A stretch of 64,000 nucleotides of DNA from Labrys sp. KNU-23. Its GTDB lineage: Bacteria > Pseudomonadota > Alphaproteobacteria > Rhizobiales > Labraceae. Positions 1 through 8,379 of the stretch are shown here, piece after piece. The notes beneath the pieces are model-generated. The model was not told where the DNA came from. It saw only the letters and a program-made list of their open reading frames with translations, and did not search any database. Location: NCBI RefSeq assembly GCF_008330945.1, contig NZ_CP043489.1:2615501-2679500 (forward strand), in the 5' to 3' direction. Position numbers and translations under genes: made by a program. The first letter of the stretch is position 1. Every line of letters starts with the position of its first letter.

Positions 1-612
1 CAGGCGGTTCAGCAGGCCGCGTTCGTCGGTGGCTGCCTCCAGGCCGTCGTCGAAACCGGTGAGATCCTCGGGTTCCGCAGCGAGGCGGGCGAGCAGGCTA
101 TGCTGGCGATAAAGGGCGTAGGTCTCGCCGGTCATGAAGCTGGCAAAGCCGGTGATGATGCCATCCTCCACCCGGGCCCATTTGGAATGGGTGCCCGGCA
201 GGCAGACCAGGCCGTCGCGGACATCGGTGCCGAAGATCAGGGTTTCTTCGCCGCGCATCACGTCGGGGCCCGTTTCGTCGTGTGCGATGACACCGGGAAC
301 GATCGAAATCCGCTCGTCGATCCGCAGCATGGCCTCAGCCAGGCTCTTGGGTGAGGCCGGGCAGGGCGCATAGGCGGCCTCGGCCCAGCCATTGCGGGCG
401 CCGACCATGCCGGCCATCAGCACCGGGGCGTCGGGGTTCGCCTTCATCCAGGCGCCGCAATGGCGCTCCAGCACGGCGGCGAAACCGCCTGCCGGAACCG
501 TCGACATGCCATCCTCGGCCGAGACGCGGTCGAGCACCTTGCCGGCGCCATCGAGCCGATAGGCGCGAAAACGGCTGGTGCCCCAATCCACGGCAATGAG
601 TTCGGAAGTCAT
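1..612 (-). CDS. dgoK: 2-dehydro-3-deoxygalactonokinase, C-terminal part beyond window
   Basis: ATP-dependent cytoplasmic kinase that phosphorylates 2-dehydro-3-deoxy-D-galactonate in the oxidative galactose pathway. The 204 codons present begin at the ATG ending at 612 and carry the family's N-terminal nucleotide-binding segment (IAVDWGTSRFRAY), the block GMVGARNGW around residue 72 and the PGTHSKW block further on. Family members run to about 290-330 residues, so roughly a third lies beyond base 1. It follows the SDR gene on the same strand with about 150 bases between, which fits a sugar-catabolic operon. The family call is firm; the exact substrate is inferred from the family. Confidence 0.88.
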   Translation of the reverse strand, partial: MTSELIAVDWGTSRFRAYRLDGAGKVLDRVSAEDGMSTVPAGGFAAVLERHCGAWMKANPDAPVLMAGMVGARNGWAEAAYAPCPASPKSLAEAMLRIDERISIVPGVIAHDETGPDVMRGEETLIFGTDVRDGLVCLPGTHSKWARVEDGIITGFASFMTGETYALYRQHSLLARLAAEPEDLTGFDDGLEAATDERGLLNRL

Positions 613-766
613 GCTGGTCCAATCTGGTTGGTGTTGGGATCGACGCGTTTACATGCCCGCGCGCTTGCCGCCGCGCAAGCGCCATGGCACGCGCCAATCC
701 TTCATCTGCCAATCCTTCGTCGATGTCGAAGATCGAGACACCCGATCCTCGACGATCCTCGATGGC

Positions 767-1528
767 TCAATACCAGCCACCATCCACGATGATCTGCTGG
801 TTGGTCATGCCCGAGGACTGCTCGGAGGCGAGGAAGAGCACCGCCTTGGCGATATCGTCGGGTACCAGCTTGCGCTTGAGCACCTGGTTGCGCGCGATCG
901 CTTCCTCGCCCGCCTTGTCGACCCAGAGCGCCAACTGGCGTTCCGTCATGATCCAGCCGGGAATGACGCAGTTGACGCGGACATTGTCCTTGCCGAATTC
1001 ACGGGCCAGCACGCGGGTCAGTCCATAGGCAGCCGATTTGGCGGTGGCATAGGCGCTCAGATCCTCCGAGCCCATCAGCCAGGAGCCGGAACCAAGATTG
1101 ACGATGGTGCCGCCGCCGGCGGCGATCATGTCGGGGATGGCAGCCTGGGCGGCGAAGAAGGCATGCTTGAGGTTGACGGCGATCCGATCGTCGAAATAGT
1201 CGGGCGTCACCTCGAAGAATTTGTGGCGCTGGTCATGGGCGGCATTGTTGACCAGCACGGTGACCGGGCCGAGCGTGGCGCTGATATCGGCGATCGCGTC
1301 CTTCAGGGCCTCGATGTCGGTGATATCGGCCTTCTTGAACAGGACGGTGGCGCCGCCCTGGTTGAGTTCGTCCGCCAGGGCCTGGGATGGTTTTTCCGCA
1401 ACGTCGATGAAGCCCACCTTGGCCCCTTGCTCGGCAAACAGCCTGACGGTGGCGGCGCCGATGCCCTGCCCGCCGCCGGTGATGACGACGGTGCGGCCTT
1501 TCAGATCTGGATAAATGGCGTTCGCCAT
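767..1528 (-). CDS. SDR family oxidoreductase, probable sugar dehydrogenase
   Basis: Classical short-chain dehydrogenase/reductase of 253 residues. The Rossmann cofactor motif TGGGQGIG is at residues 17-24, NNAA at 94-97, catalytic Ser near 147, and the YxxxK pair Tyr160/Lys164. The C terminus ends in the usual IIVDGGW block. It lies directly upstream of dgoK on the same strand. Because DgoK acts late in oxidative galactose catabolism, a role as D-galactose (or a related aldose) 1-dehydrogenase is a reasonable inference from context. The sequence itself establishes only an NAD(P)-dependent SDR enzyme. Confidence 0.85.
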   Translation of the reverse strand: MANAIYPDLKGRTVVITGGGQGIGAATVRLFAEQGAKVGFIDVAEKPSQALADELNQGGATVLFKKADITDIEALKDAIADISATLGPVTVLVNNAAHDQRHKFFEVTPDYFDDRIAVNLKHAFFAAQAAIPDMIAAGGGTIVNLGSGSWLMGSEDLSAYATAKSAAYGLTRVLAREFGKDNVRVNCVIPGWIMTERQLALWVDKAGEEAIARNQVLKRKLVPDDIAKAVLFLASEQSSGMTNQQIIVDGGWY

Positions 1529-1735
1529 CCCTGGGACTCCCTGATGCTTCTCGGTCTGAACGTGGATTCGTCCTACATATTGCGCGGTTCGTGCGCGCCG
1601 TCCAGCGTGTGTCGAGAGGGAGGGCTCGACTCATCACCGGAAACCAGCAAGGCGGATGGCGGCCATGCGCCTGGGGCGCTGACAAAGGCGTTAGGAACGG
1701 CTAAGTAGATCAAAATTGATTGACCTGCAGCCTCG

Positions 1736-1752
1736 GCCCGCCTTGGGCGGGC
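1736..1752. promoter_or_regulatory. GC-rich hairpin in the accD leader
   Basis: GCCCGCC and GGCGGGC form a perfect 7-bp stem with a TTG loop, ending 22 bases before the accD start codon. It could be a leader structure affecting accD expression or a terminator for reads entering from upstream; there is no T-run on the plus strand. Functional assignment is a guess. Confidence 0.3.
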
Positions 1753-1774
1753 GCCCGTGCTTTAAAGGTATCCC

Positions 1775-2653
1775 ATGAACTGGATCGCCAACGTCGTTCC
1801 GCCGCGCATCAAGGATTTCTTCTCGCGCCGCGACACGCCTGAGAATCTCTGGATCAAGGATCCCGAGACCGGGCAGATGGTCTTTCACAAGGACCTGGAA
1901 CAGAACAACTACGTCATTCCAGCCTCGAACTATCACATGCGCATGACGGCGACACAGCGCCTCAAGCTGATGTTCGATGATGGCAAGTGGGAAGACATCA
2001 CGCTTCCCGAGGTCGTGGCGGATCCGCTCAAGTTCAAGGACGAGAAGCGTTACGTCGACCGCCTGAGGGATGCCCGCACCAAGACCGGCATGCAGGATGC
2101 GGTGAAACTCGGCGCCGGTACCATCGACAGTCTGCCGGCGGTGATTGCCGTGCAGGATTTCGACTTCATGGGTGGCTCGCTCGGCATGGCGGCGGGCGAG
2201 GCTGTGATCAAGGGTCTCCTCACCGCGGCCGATCGCGGCGTTCCCTTCGTGATGTTCGCGAGCGGCGGCGGAATGCGCATGCAGGAAGGCATTCTGTCGC
2301 TGATGCAGATGCCGCGAACCACGGTCGCGGTCCAGCGCCTGCGCGAAGCTAAGCGGCCCTATATCGTGGTGCTCACCAATCCGACAACGGGTGGTATCAC
2401 GGCTTCCTATGCGATGCTGGGCGACGTGCAATTGGCCGAGCCCGGCGCTCTGATCGGTTTTGCCGGCCCGCGCGTCATCGAGCAGACCATTCGCGAGAAA
2501 CTGCCCGAGGGCTTCCAGCGCTCCGAATATCTGCAGGAGCACGGCATGGTCGACATGGTCGTTCACCGCAACGAGATGAAGGCCACCGTCGCACGCATCT
2601 GCCGCCTGCTGACCAAGACCCCGCCCAAGGAGATCCCGGCAGAAGCCGCCTGA
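1775..2653 (+). CDS. accD: Acetyl-CoA carboxylase carboxyltransferase subunit beta
   Basis: Beta subunit of the carboxyltransferase half of acetyl-CoA carboxylase; with AccA it moves the carboxyl group from biotin to acetyl-CoA, making malonyl-CoA for fatty-acid synthesis. The 292-residue protein starts MNWIANVVPPRIKDFF, a typical AccD N terminus, and carries the crotonase-type carboxyltransferase core (GGSLGMAAGEA, TNPTTGGITASYAMLGD, GFAGPRVIEQTIREKLPEGFQ). The N-terminal zinc-ribbon cysteines are gone: the first conserved position in LWIKxPETG is Asp29, not Cys, and no other Cys follows in that segment. In alphaproteobacteria accD is often next to folC; here about 2.2 kb of other genes intervene. 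Confidence 0.96.
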   Translation: MNWIANVVPPRIKDFFSRRDTPENLWIKDPETGQMVFHKDLEQNNYVIPASNYHMRMTATQRLKLMFDDGKWEDITLPEVVADPLKFKDEKRYVDRLRDARTKTGMQDAVKLGAGTIDSLPAVIAVQDFDFMGGSLGMAAGEAVIKGLLTAADRGVPFVMFASGGGMRMQEGILSLMQMPRTTVAVQRLREAKRPYIVVLTNPTTGGITASYAMLGDVQLAEPGALIGFAGPRVIEQTIREKLPEGFQRSEYLQEHGMVDMVVHRNEMKATVARICRLLTKTPPKEIPAEAA

Positions 2654-2809
2654 GCTTCCACGGAGGCCAGGCCCTTCTTGAGGACGTGATTCCGCGTGCA
2701 CGGGCATCTCCCATTCTTGGAAAGCATGGCGTTTGCCGGATCGGGAGAACGGGCAGATGCCCGCGCACCCGGAGCAGGTTGCCGGATTGACTCCCTTATC
2801 CATGCCTGT

Positions 2810-2831
2810 TATTTCTGTCTTTACAGAAATA
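2810..2831. promoter_or_regulatory. Inverted-repeat operator upstream of the GbsR-type regulator
   Basis: Two 9-base arms, TATTTCTGT and ACAGAAATA, flank a 4-base spacer. The element ends 9 bases before the regulator's ATG, so a bound dimer would cover the ribosome-binding region and probably the promoter. A palindrome with the same outer half-sites (TATTTCTG / CAGAAATA) precedes the next gene. This supports an autoregulated operator for the protein encoded at 2841; binding is inferred. Confidence 0.7.
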
Positions 2832-2840
2832 GGATAAATC

Positions 2841-3383
2841 ATGCGCCTGCTCGACTACCCCGAGGCCAAGACCTTCGTGCTCCATTGGGGCGAGATGGGA
2901 ACCTATTGGGGTGTCAACCGCTCGGTGGCGCAGGTGCATGCGCTGCTCTATCTGTCCGACAGGCCGGTCGATGCGGAGACCATCGTCGGGGAGCTGGGGC
3001 TGGCGCGTTCCAACGTCTCCACCGCCCTCAAGGAATTGCAGGGCTACAACATCGTCCGGCGCGTGCATGTCGAGGGTGACCGGCGTGACCATTTCGTCGC
3101 CGAGACCGATCTGTGGGAGATGCTGATGCGCATCGCCATCGAACGCAAGCGGCGCGAGATCGACCCCACGATCCAACTGCTGGGCGAGTTGTCCGAAAAG
3201 CTGCAGCGGGACGGCAACGCGCCGGCCCATATCCGCGAGCGCGTGACGCGCATGCATGACTTCATGTCCACGCTGAGCGGCTGGTACGAGCAGGTCCGGG
3301 TGTTGCCCAAGCCCACCCTCGTCACCCTGATGAAGCTCGGCGGCAAGGTCGCGCGCTTCATTCCGGGAAGAAGCAAGGAATAG
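2841..3383 (+). CDS. GbsR/MarR-family transcriptional regulator
   Basis: Dimeric winged-helix DNA-binding protein of 180 residues. An N-terminal helix (KTFVLHWGEMGTYWGVNRS) precedes the wHTH at about residues 30-85 (VGELGLARSNVSTALKELQGY, then the wing with GDRRDHF). The rest is helical, as in the GbsR branch of the MarR-like family. An inverted repeat lies 9 bases upstream of its start, and a closely related perfect palindrome precedes the membrane-protein gene downstream, so it probably controls itself and that gene. The ligand is unknown; GbsR relatives respond to small molecules such as choline, but nothing here shows that. Confidence 0.85.
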   Translation: MRLLDYPEAKTFVLHWGEMGTYWGVNRSVAQVHALLYLSDRPVDAETIVGELGLARSNVSTALKELQGYNIVRRVHVEGDRRDHFVAETDLWEMLMRIAIERKRREIDPTIQLLGELSEKLQRDGNAPAHIRERVTRMHDFMSTLSGWYEQVRVLPKPTLVTLMKLGGKVARFIPGRSKE

Positions 3384-3391
3384 ACCGGCGA

Positions 3392-3430
3392 GACGCGAGG
3401 CCGTTTCGAACCTTCTCGCGTCATTTTATT
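3392..3430 (+). terminator. Putative rho-independent terminator after the regulator gene
   Basis: GACGCGAG (3392-3399) pairs with CTCGCGTC (3415-3422) and is followed by ATTTTATTT. It lies just after the regulator stop codon and immediately before the operator palindrome of the next gene, suggesting that the two genes are separate transcription units. Confidence 0.55.
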
Positions 3431-3449
3431 TCTGAATATTCAGAAATAA
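3426..3449. promoter_or_regulatory. 24-bp perfect palindromic operator
   Basis: A perfect palindrome with half-sites TTATTTCTGAAT and ATTCAGAAATAA, ending 23 bases before the ATG at 3473. Its outer half-sites (TATTTCTG...CAGAAATA) equal those before the regulator gene at 2841, with the same 6-base separation. The match in sequence and spacing, next to a MarR-like regulator, makes it a strong operator candidate. Confidence 0.75.
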
Positions 3450-3472
3450 CGGATATAACGATAGGAAACGAC

Positions 3473-3874
3473 ATGACTGAGATCGCCTATGCCCTCTACC
3501 TCGTGATCGCCATCGGCATCACCATCTGGGTGGCGCGGACCCTGTCACGCAGCGGACTGGTCTTCCTGACCCAGTGCTTCGGCCAGAACGAGACTTTGGC
3601 ACGTTCGACCAATCATCTGCTCATCGTCGGCTTCTACCTCGTCAATATCGGCTTCATCACGCTCGCCCTCAGCCTGGGCGACGAGCCGACCACCATGACC
3701 GGGGCGATGCGCTTCCTGAGCGGCAAGGTGGGCCTCGCCGTGCTGGTGCTCGGCGCCATGCACTTCTTCAATATGGGGGCGATCGCCCAGCTCGGCCGCA
3801 GGGTGAATGGCTGGGTCGGCGAGCTGCAGCGGCCGGCGACGCACATCACCCCCGACATGATACCCCCGGCTTGA
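3473..3874 (+). CDS. Integral membrane protein in the GbsR cluster
   Basis: A 133-residue protein with three likely membrane segments: residues about 3-20 (YALYLVIAIGITIWVA), 48-68 (LLIVGFYLVNIGFITLAL) and 86-105 (GKVGLAVLVLGAMHFFNMG). No catalytic motif or signal peptidase site is visible. A 24-bp palindrome matching the one in front of the regulator gene lies just upstream, so this is the best candidate for the regulator's target. I do not recognise a functional family. Confidence 0.8.
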   Translation: MTEIAYALYLVIAIGITIWVARTLSRSGLVFLTQCFGQNETLARSTNHLLIVGFYLVNIGFITLALSLGDEPTTMTGAMRFLSGKVGLAVLVLGAMHFFNMGAIAQLGRRVNGWVGELQRPATHITPDMIPPA

Positions 3875-3886
3875 AAGGAGGCGGCG

Positions 3887-4309
3887 ATGGGCCAGGCATC
3901 CCGGCGGTTCAGGTTCGCCAGCGTGGGTCTCGGCGCCTTTGCCGCCGGGCCGGCCTTCCTCATCGGCCTCGGTCTGGGCGCCCTGGCCTGGCAACCGGAC
4001 CGGGCGATCCCGCTGCCCCATGATTCGGACGTGGTGACGCTCCTGATGGCGATGGTCCTTGCCTTCAGCGTGGTCGGCGCCATCATCGCCTTCCCGCTTG
4101 CGACACTCGGCACCGTGGTGCTCACGGAACTCGGCCGCGACAATCATGGCTCGCGCCTGCCGGTGTTCTGGATGCTGACCGGCGCCTTCGCCGCCGGAAT
4201 GCCTGTTTTCTTCATCGCGGGAGATCGTCCGGACCTTGTCGCCGCCTTTGCCTTTGCCGGCGCGGTCGCGGCGACCATCAGTCGCTGGCGGGTTCGCTGG
4301 GAGGACTGA
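3887..4309 (+). CDS. Small membrane protein, paralogue of the next gene
   Basis: A 140-residue protein with four likely membrane helices (about 10-34, 47-70, 90-110 and 115-130). It follows the 3473 gene by 12 bases and probably belongs to the same transcript. The C-terminal half shares RLPVFW, VAAFAFAGAVAA and a final Arg-rich RW segment with the following gene, indicating tandem duplication. It has no recognised enzyme motif; function unknown. Confidence 0.72.
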   Translation: MGQASRRFRFASVGLGAFAAGPAFLIGLGLGALAWQPDRAIPLPHDSDVVTLLMAMVLAFSVVGAIIAFPLATLGTVVLTELGRDNHGSRLPVFWMLTGAFAAGMPVFFIAGDRPDLVAAFAFAGAVAATISRWRVRWED

Positions 4310-4331
4310 GGGGGCACCCAAGGAAACCGCA

Positions 4332-4811
4332 ATGCCTCATACGCCTCACAGTTGGGCCGGCATCGGGCTGGCCACCGTCGCCGCCGGTCCGGCCTTCCTG
4401 CTCGGTCTGGTCCTGTCGGCATTCCTGGGGCGTCCTGCCGACACCGTATCCCTCGGTGTCCCTTCGCTTTCCTGGGGCTTCGTGGCCTATCTGGCCGTTC
4501 TGGCGATGATGGTGCTGATAGCGGCTTGCGTTATCGGCATCATCATCGCCTTTCCCGTAGTGATGATTGCCGCCACTCTGCTGATCTGGCTGGGACAAAC
4601 CAACAGGGGTGTTCGCTTGCCGGTCTTCTGGGCGTTGGCTGGTGCGCTGTTGGCCGCGCTCCCGGTGGCGCTGGTCAAAGTCGATCAGGGCTCCTTGGTT
4701 GCCGCCTTCGCCTTGACCGGGGCCGTCACCGCTTCGATTTGCCGTTGCTTTGTTCGATGGCAGCCAGAAGATGTCCGCGACGAGAAAGGATCTGGCCCCT
4801 CGGCAGGGTAA
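4332..4811 (+). CDS. Small membrane protein, tandem paralogue
   Basis: A 159-residue protein with four predicted membrane segments. The ATG at 4332 gives MPHTPHSWAGIGLATVAAG, aligning with the N terminus of the preceding gene (FASVGLGAFAAGPAFLIGLGLG against GIGLATVAAGPAFLLGLVLS). Shared RLPVFWxLxGAxxA and VAAFAxxGAVxAxI blocks confirm that the two are paralogues. An in-frame start upstream at 4236 would overlap the previous gene and lacks this similarity, so 4332 is preferred. Function unknown; the cluster context suggests a cell-envelope role. Confidence 0.75.
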   Translation: MPHTPHSWAGIGLATVAAGPAFLLGLVLSAFLGRPADTVSLGVPSLSWGFVAYLAVLAMMVLIAACVIGIIIAFPVVMIAATLLIWLGQTNRGVRLPVFWALAGALLAALPVALVKVDQGSLVAAFALTGAVTASICRCFVRWQPEDVRDEKGSGPSAG

Positions 4812-4901
4812 AAGGTATGCCTGACAGCTTGAGAGCCCGTTTCGATTCTGTCGGAGCAGGATTTCATCCGAACCAGATCAATTCGAGGCTCTATCGCCGT
4901 C

Positions 4902-6227
4902 ATGACGCAGTCCGACGCCTATCTCTCCCGCTTCATGGCGCTGCATCCCAAGAAGATCGACCTGTCGCTCGACCGGATCGAGGCGCTGCTGGTCAAGCTC
5001 GGCCATCCCGAGCGGCAGGTGCCGCCGGTGATCCATGTCGCCGGCACCAATGGCAAGGGCTCGACCATTGCCTTCATGCGCGCGGCGCTGGAAGCGGCGG
5101 GCTATGGCGTGCATGTCTATACCTCCCCCCATCTCGTGCATTTCCACGAGCGCATCCGGTTGGCCGGGCCCAGGGGCAGCGCTGGCGCCCTGGTGAGCGA
5201 AGACAGGCTTGTCGAGGCTTTCGAGGCCTGCGAGCGGGCCAATGACGGCGCGCCGATCACCTTCTTCGAAATCACCACGGCGGCCGCCTTCAAGCTCTTT
5301 GCCGAGAATCCGGCCGATGTGCTGCTGCTGGAGGTGGGGCTCGGCGGGCGCATGGACACCACCAACGTCATCGACAAGCCGCTGCTCAGCGTGATTACCT
5401 CGATCTCGCACGACCATGCCGATTTTCTCGGCACCGACATCGAGGGCATCGCCCGCGAGAAGGCCGGCATCCTCAAGCGTGGCGCGCCGGGCGTCGTCTA
5501 CCCGCAGATCGACGCGGTGCGTGCCGTGATCGAGAGCGTGGCGGCCCGGGTCGGCGCGCCGCTGGTGATCGGCGGGCAGGATTTCGACGTGCACGAGGAG
5601 AATGGCCGCCTAGTCTATCAGGATGAGCGCGGCCTGCTCGACCTGTCCTTGCCGCGCCTCGCCGGGCGGCATCAGCATCGCAATGCCGGCCTTGCCATTG
5701 CCGCGCTGCGCAACCAGAGCCTGTTCACCGTCGAGGATGCTCATTTCGAGAAGGCGATGCAGGTGGTGGAATGGCCCGCCCGCCTGCAGCGCATTGCCCA
5801 GGGTGCCATTCCAGCCCTGCTGCCGGCGGGGTCCGAAATCTGGCTCGACGGCAGCCACAATGTCGATGGCGGCCGCGTCCTGGCCGAAGCCCTCGCCGAG
5901 CTGGAGGAACGCCATCCCCGGCCGCTGGTGCTGGTGACCGGCATGCTGACCACCAAGGATTCCGACGGCTTTCTGCACAATTTCGCCGGCCTTGCCCGTG
6001 AGGTGCATACCGTGCCGATCGAACACAGCTCGGCTTCCCGTTCGCCCGAGGCGGTAGCCGAAGCCGCGCGCCAGGCCGGACTCGCGGCCCAGGCCCATGG
6101 CAGTCTTCAGTCCGCACTCGAGGCGATCGCCAGCGAAGCCTTTCCAGTGGCGCCGCGGGTGGTGCTGACCGGTTCGCTCTATCTCGCCGGCGAGATCCTC
6201 GCCTTCAACGGCACGGCGCCGAAATAG
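4902..6227 (+). CDS. folC: Bifunctional folylpolyglutamate synthase/dihydrofolate synthase
   Basis: Cytoplasmic Mur-ligase-superfamily enzyme that joins glutamate to dihydropteroate and lengthens folate polyglutamate tails with ATP. The 441-residue protein has the ATP-binding GTNGKGST at residues 48-55, followed by YTSPHLVHFHERIR, the central LLLEVGLGGRMDTTNV block and the SHDHADFLG metal-binding region. Length is normal. In many alphaproteobacteria folC directly follows accD; here the GbsR/membrane-protein cluster lies between them. Confidence 0.95.
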   Translation: MTQSDAYLSRFMALHPKKIDLSLDRIEALLVKLGHPERQVPPVIHVAGTNGKGSTIAFMRAALEAAGYGVHVYTSPHLVHFHERIRLAGPRGSAGALVSEDRLVEAFEACERANDGAPITFFEITTAAAFKLFAENPADVLLLEVGLGGRMDTTNVIDKPLLSVITSISHDHADFLGTDIEGIAREKAGILKRGAPGVVYPQIDAVRAVIESVAARVGAPLVIGGQDFDVHEENGRLVYQDERGLLDLSLPRLAGRHQHRNAGLAIAALRNQSLFTVEDAHFEKAMQVVEWPARLQRIAQGAIPALLPAGSEIWLDGSHNVDGGRVLAEALAELEERHPRPLVLVTGMLTTKDSDGFLHNFAGLAREVHTVPIEHSSASRSPEAVAEAARQAGLAAQAHGSLQSALEAIASEAFPVAPRVVLTGSLYLAGEILAFNGTAPK

Positions 6228-6242
6228 GCCGCGGAGGCTGCC

Positions 6243-7322
6243 TCAGGCTTTTCCTGCATTGGCGAGGATGATCTCGCGCCAGATGCGCGTCGGGGTCACC
6301 CAGGCATCGGGCGCGTTGTACTTGCCCGAATAGATCACGGCGGCGATGCCGGCATCCGGCATCAGCCATAGGCGCTGGCCGCCATTGCCGAAGCCGGCGA
6401 TCCAGCGATGTTCGCCGTCGGGCAGAGCCGTGGTCGCTGCCTCGCCGATGAACCATAGCCGGCCATAGGCGAGCCCATCGCCGGTCGGTATGGCCGGCTT
6501 GAACGAATTCTCGATCCAGGCCTGCGATACAACTCGCTTGCCGTGCCACGAGCCCTTGGCGAGGAGGAGCTGGCCGATGCGCAGCAGGTCGGCACCGCGC
6601 AGGCGTAGGCCCGAGGCCGCCGAGGCGACGCCGTCATCGCCGGCGATCCACTCGAACCTGTCGACGCCGAGTGGATTGAACAGCGTTTCCCTGGCGAATT
6701 CAGGCAGGGGCTTGCCGGTTCCGCGCCGGATCAGCTCGCCAACCAGGGCGACGCTGCCGCCCGAATAGATCCAGCGTGTGCCGGGTTCCGCGACCACGGG
6801 ACGGTCGAGGACGAAGCGGTAGCGATCCGGCGCCATTTCCATAGCGATCTCGCTGTTCCGCGGATCGGTATAGGGCCGTTCCTCATCCCATTCGAGGCCG
6901 AGCGTCATGGTGAGGGCATGTTCGATCCGCAGACCCTGCCGGTCCGGTGCGGCAAGGAGGTCGGGATAGTCCGGAAAATGCGGCAGCAAGGGCGCGTCGG
7001 GTGGCGGCACCAGCTTGCGATCGAGAGCGATGCCATAGAGCAGGCCGACGACGCTCTTGGTGACCGAACGCAGGTCATGCAGCGTCTGCGGCCCGAAGCC
7101 GACCTCCCCGAGCGGCCTGCCCCAGCTCTCGTCCACGCCGGCTTGGTAATGCTCGAGAACGATGCGTCCGCCATGGCTGGCGAGGACCACATGCAGATCG
7201 CGTAGCAGGCCTGAGGCGATGCCGGCAACGAGCTTGTCCGGCATGGTCAGTCTGCGCCCCGTCGCCTTTGCCGGGCCTGCAGACGCTCGGGCCTTGGTTG
7301 GGGTCCCTTCAGGCGAAGTCAT
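6243..7322 (-). CDS. Serine hydrolase of the beta-lactamase/class C family
   Basis: A 359-residue penicillin-binding-fold hydrolase. The SxxK nucleophile motif is Ser86-Val-Thr-Lys89 (RSVTKSVVGLLYG), and the second motif is Tyr186-Ser-Gly (WIYSGGSVAL). There is no clear signal peptide, so it may be cytoplasmic or the start may be misplaced: residues 1-25 are low-complexity, and MPDKLVAG at residue 27 is an alternative. Such proteins include esterases and D-amino-acid amidases as well as beta-lactamases, and the substrate cannot be read from the sequence. Its 3' end converges with folC, with only about 15 bases between. Confidence 0.85.
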   Translation of the reverse strand: MTSPEGTPTKARASAGPAKATGRRLTMPDKLVAGIASGLLRDLHVVLASHGGRIVLEHYQAGVDESWGRPLGEVGFGPQTLHDLRSVTKSVVGLLYGIALDRKLVPPPDAPLLPHFPDYPDLLAAPDRQGLRIEHALTMTLGLEWDEERPYTDPRNSEIAMEMAPDRYRFVLDRPVVAEPGTRWIYSGGSVALVGELIRRGTGKPLPEFARETLFNPLGVDRFEWIAGDDGVASAASGLRLRGADLLRIGQLLLAKGSWHGKRVVSQAWIENSFKPAIPTGDGLAYGRLWFIGEAATTALPDGEHRWIAGFGNGGQRLWLMPDAGIAAVIYSGKYNAPDAWVTPTRIWREIILANAGKA

Positions 7323-7375
7323 GGAACGGCGTCTCCTGCGGTCCGAAGTGGATGATTACCGTCCCGTCCTCTTCG

Positions 7376-8227
7376 TCAGGCCGGCCTGATGATGCTGCGC
7401 AACGGGCTGCCCGCCGCGGCGATGCGCGCAATGCCCTCGGCCAGGCCCTCGACCATCACGGTCATGGTATGGCCGGTGGCGTGGATCATCGTCTCGCGAT
7501 CGCGGACCAGGGCGACATGGCCCTTCCAGAACAGGAGGTCGCCGCGCCTTAATTGGGTGAGAGGACCGGCCGGGTCGAGCCTTTCGCCCGGCAATTCGCG
7601 TTCCTGCATGTCGCTGTCGCGAGGGCAGGCCGCGCCGCAGGCGTGGCGTGCCGTCTGCACCAGGGCCGAGCAATCGAGGCCGAGGCTGGATTTGCCACCC
7701 CATAGATAGGGCACGCCGAGGAAACGTTCGGCGACCGCCACCGGGTCATCCTCCTTGAAATCGACAGGGCTGGCATGGGCAGCAAAGACGAAGCCCCAAT
7801 CGGCAAGGCGCAGAAACGGGCCCTCGCTGGCAATCACGGCAAGCGCGGAGCCATGGCTCAGCGCCAGCATCACCGGCGCCTTGATGGACGGCACGGGATA
7901 GATGAAGCTGCGCAGCACGCCGATGCGATGGGTGGCAGGGTGAGGTGCCGCCAGCGCATTGGCGGACAGCCAGCCGACATAGCCGTCCCGGCCGGCCTGG
8001 CCCCAGGCCCAGCCTTCCATCTCGTCGTAGACGGTGAAGGTCTCGCCGAAGAGGAGCTCGGTATCGAGGGAAGCCGAGAAATCCGGTTCGGGCCGCAATG
8101 GCACCACGGTTTCGATCACGCGGCGTTCGCTGCCCTCGACATAGCGCGGCGCCGCGACGATGCCGCGCAACGAGGCTGCGGCAAGGTCCGGCCGGGCCGG
8201 GGTGATGCGACGATCATGAGCAGTCAA
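7376..8227 (-). CDS. NlpC/P60-family cysteine peptidase with SH3-like domains
   Basis: A 283-residue cell-wall-type endopeptidase. The N-terminal half (about 40-150) resembles bacterial SH3 repeats (GETFTVYDEMEGWAWGQ, DGYVGWL). The C-terminal papain-like domain has YLWGGKSSLGLDCSALVQ with catalytic Cys186, and GDLLFWKGHVALV with His237. NlpC/P60 enzymes usually cut gamma-D-glutamyl-diaminopimelate links in peptidoglycan peptides. No signal peptide is visible, a common feature of rhizobial members, which often sit beside a leucyl aminopeptidase. Here that gene lies about 7 kb away, across the AT-rich island. Confidence 0.88.
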   Translation of the reverse strand: MTAHDRRITPARPDLAAASLRGIVAAPRYVEGSERRVIETVVPLRPEPDFSASLDTELLFGETFTVYDEMEGWAWGQAGRDGYVGWLSANALAAPHPATHRIGVLRSFIYPVPSIKAPVMLALSHGSALAVIASEGPFLRLADWGFVFAAHASPVDFKEDDPVAVAERFLGVPYLWGGKSSLGLDCSALVQTARHACGAACPRDSDMQERELPGERLDPAGPLTQLRRGDLLFWKGHVALVRDRETMIHATGHTMTVMVEGLAEGIARIAAAGSPLRSIIRPA

Positions 8228-8379
8228 AGGGTCTGGTCCTTGGAAGTGGCTGTGTCTTCAATGAAGCAGGTCGACCGGAGCTGCAAGCTCTTCGCCACGG
8301 CCCGCATCCCGGGCCATCGGCATTCCATCCGGCTTGCTGAAGGCGGCTCTTCGTCTTTCGGCACCATGCCGCAGGCTGC

